64,000 nt of DNA from Caldilineae bacterium (lineage in GTDB: Bacteria > Chloroflexota > Anaerolineae > Epilineales > Epilineaceae), in contig JACKBJ010000009.1 in assembly GCA_020634625.1 (NCBI GenBank), positions 1 to 64,000 on the forward strand, given 5' to 3'. The notes beneath the pieces are model-generated. The model was not told the DNA's origin. It ran no database searches and worked only from the letters and a program-made list of their open reading frames with translations. This document shows, piece after piece, positions 1 to 8,484 of this stretch (within the stretch, counting starts at the first letter, position 1; each line of letters starts with the position of its first letter). Made by a program: the position numbers and the translations under genes.

Positions 1-1125
1 CAGCGGGCTGACCGACCAGGTCCGCCCATCCGGCCGTCCCCCGGCGTCGAGCCGTTGCATGTACGGCGACGCGTCGGAGATGAGGGCTCGATCGCCGACG
101 GCAAGGCGCTGAGGGTCCGTGAGTCGCCCATCGGGCCAGGACAGCCGCGTGACCAGCTCGCTCAGGTCGCCGAGATCGACCAGGCCCTCGGGCTCGACCA
201 GGGCCAGCAGGCGTCCGGCCGCGCTCAGCTCGAGATCGTGGACCTCGGCGAAGGGACGCGTCGCTCGACTCGGGTCGACGGCATCCAGCCAGATCAGCCC
301 GCGACCGGGTGCGCCGGCGAAGGTCTGCAGTCCGAGGCTGCCGCCCAGCGCCGCCAGCCCGGCATCCACGGCCCGCACGCCGGGAAGGGGCCGCGACTCG
401 TCGGAGCGAATGCCCCCGGCCGAGAAGACCAGGTCGCGCAGCTGGCCGGCGCCCGGATCGGCGACCATGAAACGCCGGTAGTCCGTGCCCGGCGCTCGAG
501 CTGCCAGGACCTCGGGGTGCGCCAGCCCGTCCGGAGCCACGCTTCCATCCAGCGGGATGCTGCGCACCTCGACCCCATCCGCATCGTAGCCGTAGATTCG
601 GTGACGCTCGGTCGACACCACGTAGAAGGCAGCGCCGTCCGGGTCGTAATCCAGCGCCGGTGCGATGCCGGCCGGGCTGGGCAGGTCGACCGCGGCGATC
701 AAGTCGCCGGCTCGGGTCAGGATCAGGACCCGGTCGTTGCCGGTGTCGCTCAGCGCCAGTCGGTCGGATGGCGCCGGGAGCAGCGCCAGGTCGCGCGGCG
801 CTCGAAACGGCAGGCTGCCCGCCGGGGCGCCGATCTCGCGCTCGAAGCTGCCCGTTGCACCGTAGACGCGGATGCTGTCGGCGCTGCGATCGGTCGCGAA
901 GATGCGACCGCTGCCCGGATCGCTGTCCATACCGCCGGGCCGGTGTCCATCGGGCCAGCCGAGCGGCCTGGCCAACAGGGGCTGGGCGCTGGGCCGCCAG
1001 GTGTCCTGCAGCGCGTAGGTCAGCGGCGCGGATTGTCCCCGGGCGCTGGGAGATGGACCGTCGCCGGGTCGCGGCACGATCAGCGCCAGGCAGGTCAAGC
1101 TGGCCAGAACGAGGACTCGGCGCAT
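1..1125 (-). CDS. Secreted NHL-type beta-propeller protein (3' part outside window)
   Basis: The gene starts at the ATG at 1125, with a GGGAG ribosome site just upstream, and runs off the left edge, so only the first 375 residues are visible. The N-terminus (MRRVLVLASLTCLALIV) looks like a signal peptide. The rest is a series of short repeats with the strand pattern of NHL/SMP-30-like propellers, for example 'SDPGSGRIFATDRSADSI' and 'ALSDTGNDRVLIL', where a position in a path is read out as 'DxxxDRV'. The same style fills the first 600 residues of the protein at 16246-19860, so the two are probably paralogues. That protein carries vWA domains after the propeller, but whether this one does cannot be seen. 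Likely role: extracellular scaffold or binding protein. No enzyme motif is visible. Confidence 0.8.
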   Translation of the reverse strand, partial: MRRVLVLASLTCLALIVPRPGDGPSPSARGQSAPLTYALQDTWRPSAQPLLARPLGWPDGHRPGGMDSDPGSGRIFATDRSADSIRVYGATGSFEREIGAPAGSLPFRAPRDLALLPAPSDRLALSDTGNDRVLILTRAGDLIAAVDLPSPAGIAPALDYDPDGAAFYVVSTERHRIYGYDADGVEVRSIPLDGSVAPDGLAHPEVLAARAPGTDYRRFMVADPGAGQLRDLVFSAGGIRSDESRPLPGVRAVDAGLAALGGSLGLQTFAGAPGRGLIWLDAVDPSRATRPFAEVHDLELSAAGRLLALVEPEGLVDLGDLSELVTRLSWPDGRLTDPQRLAVGDRALISDASPYMQRLDAGGRPDGRTWSVSPL

Positions 1126-1598
1126 TCGAGGTCTCCCGAATCGGTCGATCGAGGCGATACGCCGAGCGGGGCGCATCACGGACAACCCGTTCGCCGGACC
1201 CGCACGGTGTCGGGCGCAGCGCAAGGCAGACCTGGACATCGGACCGGCCCGCGGAGCGCGGCGCCTGGGTGGCCGGCACCGACCCAAGCGGAACGTCAGC
1301 CGCCGTGAAGCGTCGGTCACGTGGCGGCGCAGCCGACGGCGACAAGCTAACCACAGGCTCGGCCTTCCGGCAAACGGGCCGCCCACGACGCGCTGGACCG
1401 GTGGTCGGCTCCGGACGCTGACAAGCTTGACAGGCCAAGCACCAGCGGCGTACACTGCCGCCCGCAGCGCCCGGTTCGCGGCGTTCTGAGGAAGGGTGTT
1501 CCCCACCGATGCGCCATCGGTATCCCCCTCGGAACGGTCCCGAGTCGGGATCGTCAGCCGCGCGTCGACGCGGCCATGCCAGGGAGAGCTCGAGAACC
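1126..1598. other. Divergent intergenic region
   Basis: This 473-base gap separates the propeller gene (leftward) from the vWA gene (rightward). A good sigma-A type promoter for the vWA gene lies at 1427-1456 (listed separately). An in-frame ATG at 1509 could extend the vWA gene by 30 residues, but that stretch is Arg/Ser-rich with no signal-peptide character. No RNA gene or repeat was recognised here. Confidence 0.6.
1427..1456 (+). promoter_or_regulatory. Predicted promoter of the vWA gene
   Basis: TTGACA at 1427-1432, an 18-base spacer, then TACACT at 1451-1456. The -35 box matches consensus exactly and the -10 box at four of six positions. The predicted start near 1463 leaves a leader of about 136 bases before the ATG at 1599. 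Confidence 0.5.
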
Positions 1599-3515
1599 AT
1601 GCACCGGATGCGCCTGCTTGCCGCCCTGTTCCTCGCCGCCATGCTCGTCGGGTTGATCGCCCGACCGCCCCTGCCTTCCAGCGCGCAGAGCACGATCCCT
1701 CGCTCGCGCCTCAGCGCCTGCGGCGGCGTGATCACCGCCAGCCTGTCGGCCAATGACGTCCGACTCTGCGACAAGGTCGATGTCGCGGTCAACCTCATCC
1801 CGGAGTGCCCGGTCTGCCCCAACGGCATCAACGTGGTGTTCGTCGAGGTGGCGGCGGCCTTCCAGGCCGGCTGGCAGAACACGACCGCGGTCAACGCCTT
1901 CACCGAGATCGATCGCTACGGCATCGGCGGGCGCAACAAGCTGCAGATGGCCGTGATCCACTACGACAGCCGCAACGTCAAGACGGTGGTCCAGATGACC
2001 GAGCAGACCGGCCGGGTCCGCGGTGCCCTGCTTCAGCCGCCTACCGGCCACGATCCGCTGGGCGACGTCAAGGGCGCCGCCCGCGAAGCGCTCAAGCAGA
2101 TGGACACGGCCTACCGCAACAACGGCATGCGCCGCGACAAGAACGACGACGCCAACTGCGACTTCATCATCTTCTACGCCAGCACCAAGAGCTTCTACAC
2201 CGCGCAGGGCGATGCCATGCGCGAGGCCGCCAACATGATCCACCGGGAGAACATCCCGCTCTTCGTCGGCTGCCCCGAGACGGTGGCCGACTACTGCGTC
2301 GACACCATGACCATGCCCCGCACGGCGCGCAACTACACCGAGGCGCCCGAGATCGGCAAGATGCGGCGCATGGCCCGCGACCAGATGGCCGAGTTCGTGG
2401 ACACCGGCGGGATCGTCATGCGAGAGCTGGGGCTGACCCAGCTCATCCCCGAGGGCCTGCACTACGTGGAAGGCTCGGCCAACATCACGCCAACCGAAAT
2501 GATCGAGGAAGCCGAGCGCGTTCGGCTGCGCTGGAGCTGGGAGCAGCTCAAGGCGCTCGATCCGTACACCGTCACCTATCAGGTCGAGCCGGACGCGCCG
2601 GGCAGCTTCCAGATCGAAGGCGGGCTCAGCCTGGTCGATGCCGAGCGCAAGGTCAACGAGCTGCCGATGCCGGCGAAGGCGATCACGGTCAGCGACGACA
2701 CCTGTCTGCCAACGCCGACGCCGACCCTGGAGCCGAGCGCGACGCCGACCGCGACCTCGGTGCCAACCCAGACGCCCACCCCGACCGCGACGGCATCGCC
2801 GACCGCGACATTCACGCCGACTCCGGAACCCAAGCCGATCTACATCCCGATCGTCATCGGCGAGAAGTGCCAGCTGCAGTGGCAGTTCACCGACGTGGCG
2901 CTGGTGCTCGACCTCTCGACCAGCATGGACCGATTGACGCGCAGCGGCCGCAGCAAGCTGGCCGCCACCCAGGACGCGGCCAAGATGTTCGTCGACATGA
3001 TGGACTTCACGCCCAACGCCGCTGGCGCGCACGATCAGGTGGCCATCGTCGGCTTCAACGCCACGGCCTGGATCCAGTCGGACCTCACCGGCGACGCCGC
3101 CGCCGCGCGCCAGGCGGTCGATGACCTGGCCAACGGCAAGGCCCAGTTCACGCGCCTGGATCTGGCCTTCGAGCGTGGGCTCGAGGCCCTGCAGTCGCCG
3201 GCGCGGATGTCCGACAACACGCCGGTCCTGATCGTGCTGACCGACGGCTTGCCCAACCGCGTGCCCCTGGCCGACGACGGCTCGATGGAGACCACCGTGC
3301 TCCAGGCGGCCGCCCGGGCCAAGGCGGCCGGTGTCCGCGTCTACACCATCGCGATCGGTCCACCCGAGGACACCAACCCGCAGCTGCTCGGCGCCTGCGC
3401 CAGCACGCCGGAGCTGTTCTACTACACGGCCGACCCCGAGGACCTCGGCGACATCTACCGCCAGATCGCCTACAGCTTCGGCTGCGCGCCGGACAGCTTC
3501 TGGGGCGGTCGCTAG
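1599..3515 (+). CDS. Secreted two-domain vWA protein
   Basis: I chose the ATG at 1599 (638 residues) because a GGGAGAG site precedes it and the next residues form a clean signal peptide (MHRMRLLAALFLAAMLVGLIA). An upstream in-frame ATG at 1509 has neither. Residues ~50-360 look like a degenerate vWA-type fold with no metal site. Residues ~370-415 are a Pro/Thr/Ala linker (repeated 'TPTPT' style) followed by the hydrophobic motif IYIPIVI. Residues ~428-625 are a canonical vWA domain with an intact MIDAS: DLSTSM, a Thr in FTRLD, and LTDGLPN. It is probably a cell-surface or secreted binding protein using divalent metal for ligand contact. Proteins of this build are frequent in Chloroflexota; the ligand is unknown. 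Confidence 0.85.
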   Translation: MHRMRLLAALFLAAMLVGLIARPPLPSSAQSTIPRSRLSACGGVITASLSANDVRLCDKVDVAVNLIPECPVCPNGINVVFVEVAAAFQAGWQNTTAVNAFTEIDRYGIGGRNKLQMAVIHYDSRNVKTVVQMTEQTGRVRGALLQPPTGHDPLGDVKGAAREALKQMDTAYRNNGMRRDKNDDANCDFIIFYASTKSFYTAQGDAMREAANMIHRENIPLFVGCPETVADYCVDTMTMPRTARNYTEAPEIGKMRRMARDQMAEFVDTGGIVMRELGLTQLIPEGLHYVEGSANITPTEMIEEAERVRLRWSWEQLKALDPYTVTYQVEPDAPGSFQIEGGLSLVDAERKVNELPMPAKAITVSDDTCLPTPTPTLEPSATPTATSVPTQTPTPTATASPTATFTPTPEPKPIYIPIVIGEKCQLQWQFTDVALVLDLSTSMDRLTRSGRSKLAATQDAAKMFVDMMDFTPNAAGAHDQVAIVGFNATAWIQSDLTGDAAAARQAVDDLANGKAQFTRLDLAFERGLEALQSPARMSDNTPVLIVLTDGLPNRVPLADDGSMETTVLQAAARAKAAGVRVYTIAIGPPEDTNPQLLGACASTPELFYYTADPEDLGDIYRQIAYSFGCAPDSFWGGR

Positions 3516-3561
3516 GCAGCGGCGGGTTCGGGCGGACGACCGGCTCGAACCACGAAGACAA

Positions 3562-3619
3562 CGCCCGTCGCGTCGGTTCCGCTTTCCCCAAAGCCTGACT
3601 GGAACCGACGCGACGGGCG
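3562..3619. repeat. 19-bp perfect inverted repeat with inner hairpin
   Basis: CGCCCGTCGCGTCGGTTCC at 3562-3580 is the exact reverse complement of 3601-3619. The 20-base loop contains its own hairpin (GCTTT-CCCC-AAAGC at 3581-3594). It lies 47 bases after the vWA stop codon, so it could end transcription or protect the 3' end. No U-tract follows, so it is not a textbook intrinsic terminator. Confidence 0.7.
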
Positions 3620-3718
3620 CGCCAGGCAAATGTCGGGCCAACGTCACGCCTGGAATGCTTCGCGAGGTGCCGCCTGACGAAGCGAGCGCGCGTCTCGACC
3701 CTTTGAATGCGTCCATGC

Positions 3719-3765
3719 GAAGATCGGGAATCGGTGCTCGAGAGCGCCGGGGCCACCCGATCTTC
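3719..3765. repeat. Nested hairpin
   Basis: GAAGATCGGG at 3719-3728 pairs perfectly with CCCGATCTTC at 3756-3765. Inside the loop, GGTGCT at 3733-3738 pairs with AGCGCC at 3743-3748 (one G-U pair) around a CGAG tetraloop. Two coaxial helices of this kind suggest a structured transcript rather than chance. Confidence 0.55.
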
Positions 3766-3822
3766 CGCCTCCAGACTAGCGCCTGACTCGCCGCGAGCCT
3801 GTGAGCTTCGCCACCCCGTCGC

Positions 3823-3838
3823 TGTGAGTTCCGTCACA
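3823..3838. promoter_or_regulatory. CRP-type operator
   Basis: TGTGA-GTTCCG-TCACA is a perfect match to the TGTGA-N6-TCACA consensus of Crp-family regulators. A weaker copy begins 23 bases upstream (TGTGA-N6-CCACC at 3800). The operator sits inside a longer inverted repeat (GCCACCCC at 3810-3817 with GGGGTGGC at 3839-3846). Its centre is about 120 bases before the predicted dsbD transcription start. Control of dsbD is inferred. Confidence 0.5.
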
Positions 3839-3915
3839 GGGGTGGCCGCTTCGGGAGTCGGATGCGCCGCCCGAGTAAGGACCAGGCTCGTGACAGCCTC
3901 TAGACAGGGCTGGCC

Positions 3916-3944
3916 TTGCCCGTGAGGGTCCGCTCGGCTAGCAT
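3916..3944 (+). promoter_or_regulatory. Predicted promoter of dsbD
   Basis: TTGCCC at 3916-3921, a 17-base spacer and TAGCAT at 3939-3944. The predicted start near 3951 lies about 50 bases before the GTG start codon. The TAGCAT hexamer recurs at the -10 position of two other genes in this window. Confidence 0.45.
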
Positions 3945-4001
3945 CGTTCGTCCCTTTGCGGCTGCGCGCACGACCGCGCCCGTCCTCGACACGGAGTCCC
4001 T

Positions 4002-5951
4002 GTGAAGACTCGCGCCCCCTCGCCCGGACCCATCCTTCGCGGCCTGTTCGTCTTGACCGCGCTGTTGCTGCCACTGGCTTCGGCATACCCCGTTTCGGCC
4101 CAGATAGGCTTCGGGGCGCCGCAGAACGTCAAGGCCAGCGCCACGGCCCAGCTCGGTCAGGTCAGACCCGGCGATCGACTGGCCATCGCGGTGGTGCTCG
4201 ATCACGAGCCAGGCTTCCATTCCTGGCCCGACCGAGCGCAGCTGGTGGTTCCGCCCGAACTGGGCGAGGACTTTCCGGCCATCGCCACGGCGATCGAGGT
4301 GACCGCGGTCGACCGCGGCCTGCAGGTCGGCGCGGTCCAGTGGCCGGCGACGAGCGAGGTTCCGATCGACTACTTCATGACCGGCAGGCCGACGCCGCTG
4401 GTGTCGTTCACCGGCCGGGCCATCGCCTACCTGCCGGTGGAGGTGCTGGCCAACGCAAGCCCGGGGCCGGCCAGCGTGAACTTCACGCTGACCTACCAGA
4501 CCTGCGACGAGACGATGTGCTATCCGCCGGAGAGCCCGGCCTTCAGCGTGCCGATCGAGATCCTGTCGGCCGGCTCGTCCGCGCAGCCCTCCCAGGCCGA
4601 CCCGACGCTCTTCGCCGGGTTCAACGCGGCGGCCCTGCCCGAGGCATCCGCGTCGGCCTGTGAACCGCTGCGCACCAACGTCTTCGGCCGCAGCTTCAGC
4701 ATGCGGCCCTGCGGCGCGGCCGGCTTCGCCCTGCTGCTGCTGATCGCGGCGCTGGGCGGTCTCTTGCTCAACTTCACGCCCTGCGTGCTTCCGGTGCTGC
4801 CGCTGAAGATCATGGCGATGAGCCAGGCGGCCGGCGAACCGCGGCGGCTGGCCTGGCTTGGTGCGATGATGTCGCTCGGCGTGGTGGCGTTCTGGCTGAC
4901 CATCGGCGGCGCGATCGCCTTCGTGGCCGGGTTCACGGCCATCAGCAGCCTCTTCCAGACCGGCTGGTTCTCCTTCGTCGTCGGCCTGCTGGTGGCGGCG
5001 ATGGCGCTGGGCATGTTCGGCCTCTTCGAGCTGCGCCTGCCGCAGTCGGTCTACCGCTTCAACCCCAGCCAGGACACGCCGCAAGGGTCCTTCCTGTTCG
5101 GCGTGATGACGGCTGTCCTGTCGACGCCGTGCACGGCGCCCTTCATGGGCAGCGCGGCGGCCTGGGCTGCCACGCAGCGCGCCTCGCTGACGCTGGCGAC
5201 CTTCGTCGCGATCGGCGCCGGGATGGCCCTGCCCTACTTCCTGCTCTCGCTCCGACCGGGCCTGGTGCATCGGATGCCGCGCAGCGGCCCGGCGAGCCTG
5301 GTCGTCAAGCAGGTCATGGGCCTGTTCATGTTGGCGGTCGCCGCCTTCTTCCTCGGCATCCCGGTGGCAGGCTGGCTTCAGACGCCGCCCGACCCGCCCA
5401 CCCGCGGCTACTGGTGGCTCGTCCTGCTCTTCGTGCTGATCGCCTGTGCCTGGATGATCCTGAAGACCTTCCAGCTGACGCGATCGCCGCTGCGGCGTGG
5501 CTTGTTCGGCGGCAGCGGCCTGCTGGCCGCGGTGACCGCCCTCGCCCTCACGCCCGGTCTGGCCAGCCAGGGCCCGATCGACTGGGTCTACTACACGCCC
5601 GAGCGCCTGGCCGCCGCCGAGGCCGAATCCAAGGTCGTGGTGCTCGACTTCACCGCCGAGTGGTGCCTCAACTGCAAGGCGCTCGAGGCCGGCGTCCTGA
5701 ATCAGGATCGCGTCGTCGAGCTGCTGGCGCAACCGTCCGTGATCCCGATGAAGGTCGATCTGACCGGGGACAACCCCGAAGGTCGCGCGATGCTGCGCCA
5801 GCTCGACTGGGTCGGCATCCCGCTGCTGGCGGTCTTCGGACCGGGCACCGGCTACCAGGACACCCCGCTCAAGTTCGACAGCTACACGATCGGAACGATC
5901 GAGTCGGCGCTGGAGTCGGCCGCGCGCAGGGGAACGGCCGAGCTACCCTAG
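4002..5951 (+). CDS. dsbD: DsbD-family thiol:disulfide interchange protein
   Basis: This is a membrane transporter of reducing power: it passes electrons from cytoplasmic thioredoxin to extracytoplasmic thiol proteins. All three modules are present. After a signal segment, residues ~30-195 form the N-terminal acceptor domain with the pair C168/C173 (CDETMC). Residues ~245-520 are the polytopic core, with the two conserved cysteines C261 (NFTPCVLPVLPLK) and C377 (STPCTAPFMG). Residues ~540-649 are a thioredoxin domain with WCLNC (C555/C558). All six redox cysteines are therefore intact, and the length (649) suits the family. The start is GTG, with GGAG upstream. Likely clients are cytochrome c maturation or periplasmic-type thiol enzymes; the multiheme cytochrome at 54928-57051 would need such a system. 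The 3' end overlaps psuG tail to tail by 9 bases. Confidence 0.93.
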   Translation: MKTRAPSPGPILRGLFVLTALLLPLASAYPVSAQIGFGAPQNVKASATAQLGQVRPGDRLAIAVVLDHEPGFHSWPDRAQLVVPPELGEDFPAIATAIEVTAVDRGLQVGAVQWPATSEVPIDYFMTGRPTPLVSFTGRAIAYLPVEVLANASPGPASVNFTLTYQTCDETMCYPPESPAFSVPIEILSAGSSAQPSQADPTLFAGFNAAALPEASASACEPLRTNVFGRSFSMRPCGAAGFALLLLIAALGGLLLNFTPCVLPVLPLKIMAMSQAAGEPRRLAWLGAMMSLGVVAFWLTIGGAIAFVAGFTAISSLFQTGWFSFVVGLLVAAMALGMFGLFELRLPQSVYRFNPSQDTPQGSFLFGVMTAVLSTPCTAPFMGSAAAWAATQRASLTLATFVAIGAGMALPYFLLSLRPGLVHRMPRSGPASLVVKQVMGLFMLAVAAFFLGIPVAGWLQTPPDPPTRGYWWLVLLFVLIACAWMILKTFQLTRSPLRRGLFGGSGLLAAVTALALTPGLASQGPIDWVYYTPERLAAAEAESKVVVLDFTAEWCLNCKALEAGVLNQDRVVELLAQPSVIPMKVDLTGDNPEGRAMLRQLDWVGIPLLAVFGPGTGYQDTPLKFDSYTIGTIESALESAARRGTAELP

Positions 5952-6887
5952 GCGCGCGGGCGTGGCGCCGGCCGACGCGGCCAGCTCGACGGCGATCTCG
6001 GCCGCCACGCGCGCGTTGTTGACCAGCAGCGCGCGGTTGGCGGCCAGGCTGCGGCCGTCGGAGTGGGCGGCCATGGCCGAAAGCAGGTAGGGTGTCAGCG
6101 CGGCTCCCTGGATCGCCGCGTCCCGGGCCTCGGCGTTGGCCAGATCCACGAGGCGCTCGACCTCGGCCACGCCGAGCGCCTGCCCATCCGGCACCGGGAC
6201 GGCGACGACGATGGCCCCAGTCAGGCCCAAGGCGTCACGGGCGCGCACCCAGCGCGCGAGCTGCGTCGCATCGTCGACCCGGGCACCCAAGGGCAGTCCG
6301 GTGTCGGCGACGTAGAAGGCCGGCAATCGATCGCAGCGCCAACCGACCAGGGTCACGCCGCGCGTCTCGAGGACTTCGAGCGTGGCGGGCAGATCGAGCA
6401 CCGACTTGGCGCCGCTGCAGACGACCGTGATCGGTCGGCGGCCCAGCTCGTCCAGGTCGGCCGACACGTCGAAGGGCGTGCCGCGGTGGACGCCCCCGAT
6501 CCCGCCGGTGGCGAAGACGGCGATCCCGGCCCGATGTGCGGCGAATAGGCTCGCGGCGACCGTGGTGCCGCCCGACAGGCGGCTGCCGAGGAGTAGCGGC
6601 AGATCGCGCAGCGAGCACTTGCGGGCATCGGGCGCGCCAGCCAGATGCTCCAGCTCCGTGGGCTCGAGCCCGACCCGGAGTCGGCCGTCCAGGACGGCGA
6701 TCGTGGCCGGCTCCACGCCCGCCTGGCGCAGCACCGATTCCATCGCAAGGGCGACTTCGAGGTTGAGCGGCCGCGGCAAGCCCTGGGTGATCACGGCCGA
6801 CTCCAGCGCAACGACCGGTCGGCCCTCGCGAAGCGCCGCGGCCAGCCTCGGCGCGACGACGAGGGCCGGATCGCCGGCCGCGCTCAC
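5943..6887 (-). CDS. psuG: Pseudouridine-5'-phosphate glycosidase
   Basis: PsuG reversibly splits pseudouridine 5'-phosphate into uracil and ribose 5-phosphate, the second step of pseudouridine salvage. The 314-residue product is of normal length. It shows the family's conserved blocks: VVALESAVITQGLPRP near the N-terminus with the catalytic Glu, SGGTTVAASLFAAHRAGIAVFATGGIGGVHR, VVCSGAKSVLDLPATLE with the catalytic Lys, and a late NNARVAAEIA block. The GTG start at 6887 overlaps the P450 stop codon (GTGA), so the two are translationally coupled. No PsuK kinase is visible next to it, so its usual partner must lie elsewhere, or the enzyme runs in the synthetic direction. Confidence 0.9.
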   Translation of the reverse strand: MSAAGDPALVVAPRLAAALREGRPVVALESAVITQGLPRPLNLEVALAMESVLRQAGVEPATIAVLDGRLRVGLEPTELEHLAGAPDARKCSLRDLPLLLGSRLSGGTTVAASLFAAHRAGIAVFATGGIGGVHRGTPFDVSADLDELGRRPITVVCSGAKSVLDLPATLEVLETRGVTLVGWRCDRLPAFYVADTGLPLGARVDDATQLARWVRARDALGLTGAIVVAVPVPDGQALGVAEVERLVDLANAEARDAAIQGAALTPYLLSAMAAHSDGRSLAANRALLVNNARVAAEIAVELAASAGATPARLG

Positions 6888-8311
6888 AGCGGTCCCTCGT
6901 GCAGGTCTTCGGCCAGCTCCGGCTCCCGCCGGGCCGGCACGGCGCCTCGGCCGGTCATCGGTCGGCGCAACGCCAGGCGCATCCGGATCCCATGGCGCGG
7001 CCGCAAGGTGATCAAGGGCTCGGGCTCGACCGGGTGGCCGGGCACCAACCTGGGCCGCCAACGCCGCAGGATCGTCGCCAGGAGCAGGCTGCCCTCCATC
7101 CAGGCAAAGGCCTCGCCGATGCAGCGCCGCGGGCCGCCTCCGAAGGGGAAGTAGGCGTACTTCGGACGCTCCGCCGTCGACGCATCCGCCCAGCGTTCGG
7201 GCTGGAAGCGCTCCGGCGACGCATACCAGCGGGGATCGCGATGGACCACCCATTGGCTCATGAGCAGGGTCGCGCCGCGCGGGATGCCGCAGCCGCCCAG
7301 CGCGACGTCGACGCTGGCCCGGCGGCCGACGACCCAGGCCGGCGGGTAGAGCCGCATCGCCTCGCTCAGGACCTGCCGCGTGTAGACCAGCGCCCCGAGA
7401 TCTGCCGCCGTCGGCAAACGGTCGGGCAGTACCCGGTCCAGCTCGGCCAGCAGCCGGGCCAGCGACTCGGGGTGCTCGCCGAGCAGGTAGAGCGTCCAGG
7501 CCAGGGCGTTGGCGGTGGTCTCGTGTCCGGCCAGGAACAGGGTCATGATCTCGTCGCGCAGCTGCCCATCGTCCATGCCCGGGTCTCCGGCCCGATCGTC
7601 GCGCGCCTGGACCAGCATCGTCAGCAAATCCTCGCGTCCGGCGGGATCGTTGCGTCGTTCGGCGATCATGCGGTAGACCAAGGCATCGAGGCTGGCGCGC
7701 GCATCCGCCAGACCCTGCGTGCCAGGCAACCAACCCCGTTCCACCACCCAGAGCGGCAGGAGCATCGCGCCGGGCACGCCAAAGCTGGAGACGAGCGTGT
7801 GCAAGGCCTGATCGATCGCGTCGTCGAAGCCCTCGGGCGACCAGTCGAACAGGCAGCGCGCCACGATGGCGCGGGTCAGATGCATCATCTCGGCGGCCAC
7901 GTCGACCGTCTGGCCGTCCTGCCATTCGGACACGTGCGCATCGGCCAGCTGGACCATCTGGCCGGCGTAGCGCTGAATCTGCTGTCGATGGAAGGCCGGC
8001 TGCATCCGTCGCCGCTGGCGGGCATGCAGCGACCCCTCGCTGGTCAGCAGGCCCTTGCCAAGCAGCAGGGCGGCGTTCTCGAGCCCCCGGCCCTTGGTGA
8101 ATCGGCCGGGCGCTGCCTCCAGGACCTGACGGATCAGCTCGGGATGGCTGACGATGAAGAGCTCGCGACCCGGCATCGGCAGCTGAACCAGGTCACCATG
8201 CTCGCGCGCCAGCGACGCGATCACGCCGAGGCGATCGCGTTGAAACCGCCAGATCAGCCGACCGGGCAGGCGGGAACGCGCGACGGGCGGAAAGGCGAGG
8301 CTGTGGGACAT
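6884..8311 (-). CDS. Cytochrome P450
   Basis: This is a soluble 475-residue P450 mono-oxygenase. The I-helix oxygen-activation motif AGHETT is at 261-266, the ExxR pair at E317/R320, and the haem-binding loop FGGGPRRCIG at 390-399 with the thiolate Cys397. An N-terminal membrane anchor is absent. The start at 8311 follows GGGAGA; longer in-frame readings upstream are Arg-rich and lack this site. A perfect TATAAT (8386-8381) lies upstream but without a good -35 box. No ferredoxin or reductase gene is adjacent, so the electron donor is unknown. The substrate cannot be told from sequence; the coupling to psuG is odd and may be only co-transcription. Confidence 0.92.
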   Translation of the reverse strand: MSHSLAFPPVARSRLPGRLIWRFQRDRLGVIASLAREHGDLVQLPMPGRELFIVSHPELIRQVLEAAPGRFTKGRGLENAALLLGKGLLTSEGSLHARQRRRMQPAFHRQQIQRYAGQMVQLADAHVSEWQDGQTVDVAAEMMHLTRAIVARCLFDWSPEGFDDAIDQALHTLVSSFGVPGAMLLPLWVVERGWLPGTQGLADARASLDALVYRMIAERRNDPAGREDLLTMLVQARDDRAGDPGMDDGQLRDEIMTLFLAGHETTANALAWTLYLLGEHPESLARLLAELDRVLPDRLPTAADLGALVYTRQVLSEAMRLYPPAWVVGRRASVDVALGGCGIPRGATLLMSQWVVHRDPRWYASPERFQPERWADASTAERPKYAYFPFGGGPRRCIGEAFAWMEGSLLLATILRRWRPRLVPGHPVEPEPLITLRPRHGIRMRLALRRPMTGRGAVPARREPELAEDLHEGPL

Positions 8312-8448
8312 GGGTGTCTCCCAGGGTCGGACCGAAACCGCGGCGGGTAGGAAGGGCGCCCGGACCTGCGCCGCCACCCGATTATAGGCCTGGCGCCCGG
8401 CGCCCGGCCGCTGCCGCGCCGACGTTCGGCCGGCGTCTCGCCGCCGCT

Positions 8449-8478
8449 TTGACCGACGGCATGCGCCGGAGGCACCAT
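8449..8478 (+). promoter_or_regulatory. Possible promoter giving a leaderless helicase transcript
   Basis: TTGACC at 8449-8454, an 18-base spacer and CACCAT at 8473-8478. The predicted start falls at about 8485, the A of the ATG. A GGAGG (8468-8472) lies 12 bases before the ATG, so normal initiation from an upstream promoter is equally possible. The first -10 base is a mismatch at its most conserved position. Confidence 0.25.
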
Positions 8479-8484
8479 TGACGC

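Larger units (their letters stand above)
3516..4001. other. Structured intergenic region upstream of dsbD
   Basis: This 486-base gap holds no convincing ORF. It contains, in order, a 19-bp perfect inverted repeat with an inner hairpin (3562-3619), a second nested hairpin (3719-3765), a CRP-type palindrome (3823-3838) embedded in a larger inverted repeat (3810-3846), and a promoter (3916-3944). Each is listed separately. The density of structure is unusual for this window, and a small RNA or a long regulated leader is possible. Confidence 0.6.

Noticed and set aside
55..1308. Long plus-strand open frame of 417 codons
   Set aside because: It is antisense to the propeller gene, which has a signal peptide, ribosome site and repeat structure; the plus-strand product is Arg/Gly/Gln-rich without recognisable domains.
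2700..2850. Repetitive stretch resembling a CRISPR or tandem-repeat array
   Set aside because: The repeats are in-frame Pro/Thr codons of a protein linker of irregular length; no spacer-repeat pattern exists in the window.
1554..3716. Minus-strand open frame of 720 codons over the vWA gene
   Set aside because: His/Arg/Gly/Val-rich antisense product without domains; the plus-strand frame encodes an intact vWA domain.
6888..7925. Longer reading frame upstream of psuG
   Set aside because: It covers the P450 gene in a different frame; psuG homology begins just after the GTG at 6887.
8381..8386. TATAAT as a full P450 promoter
   Set aside because: No hexamer resembling a -35 box lies at 16-18 bases, so it is mentioned only as a possible -10 element.
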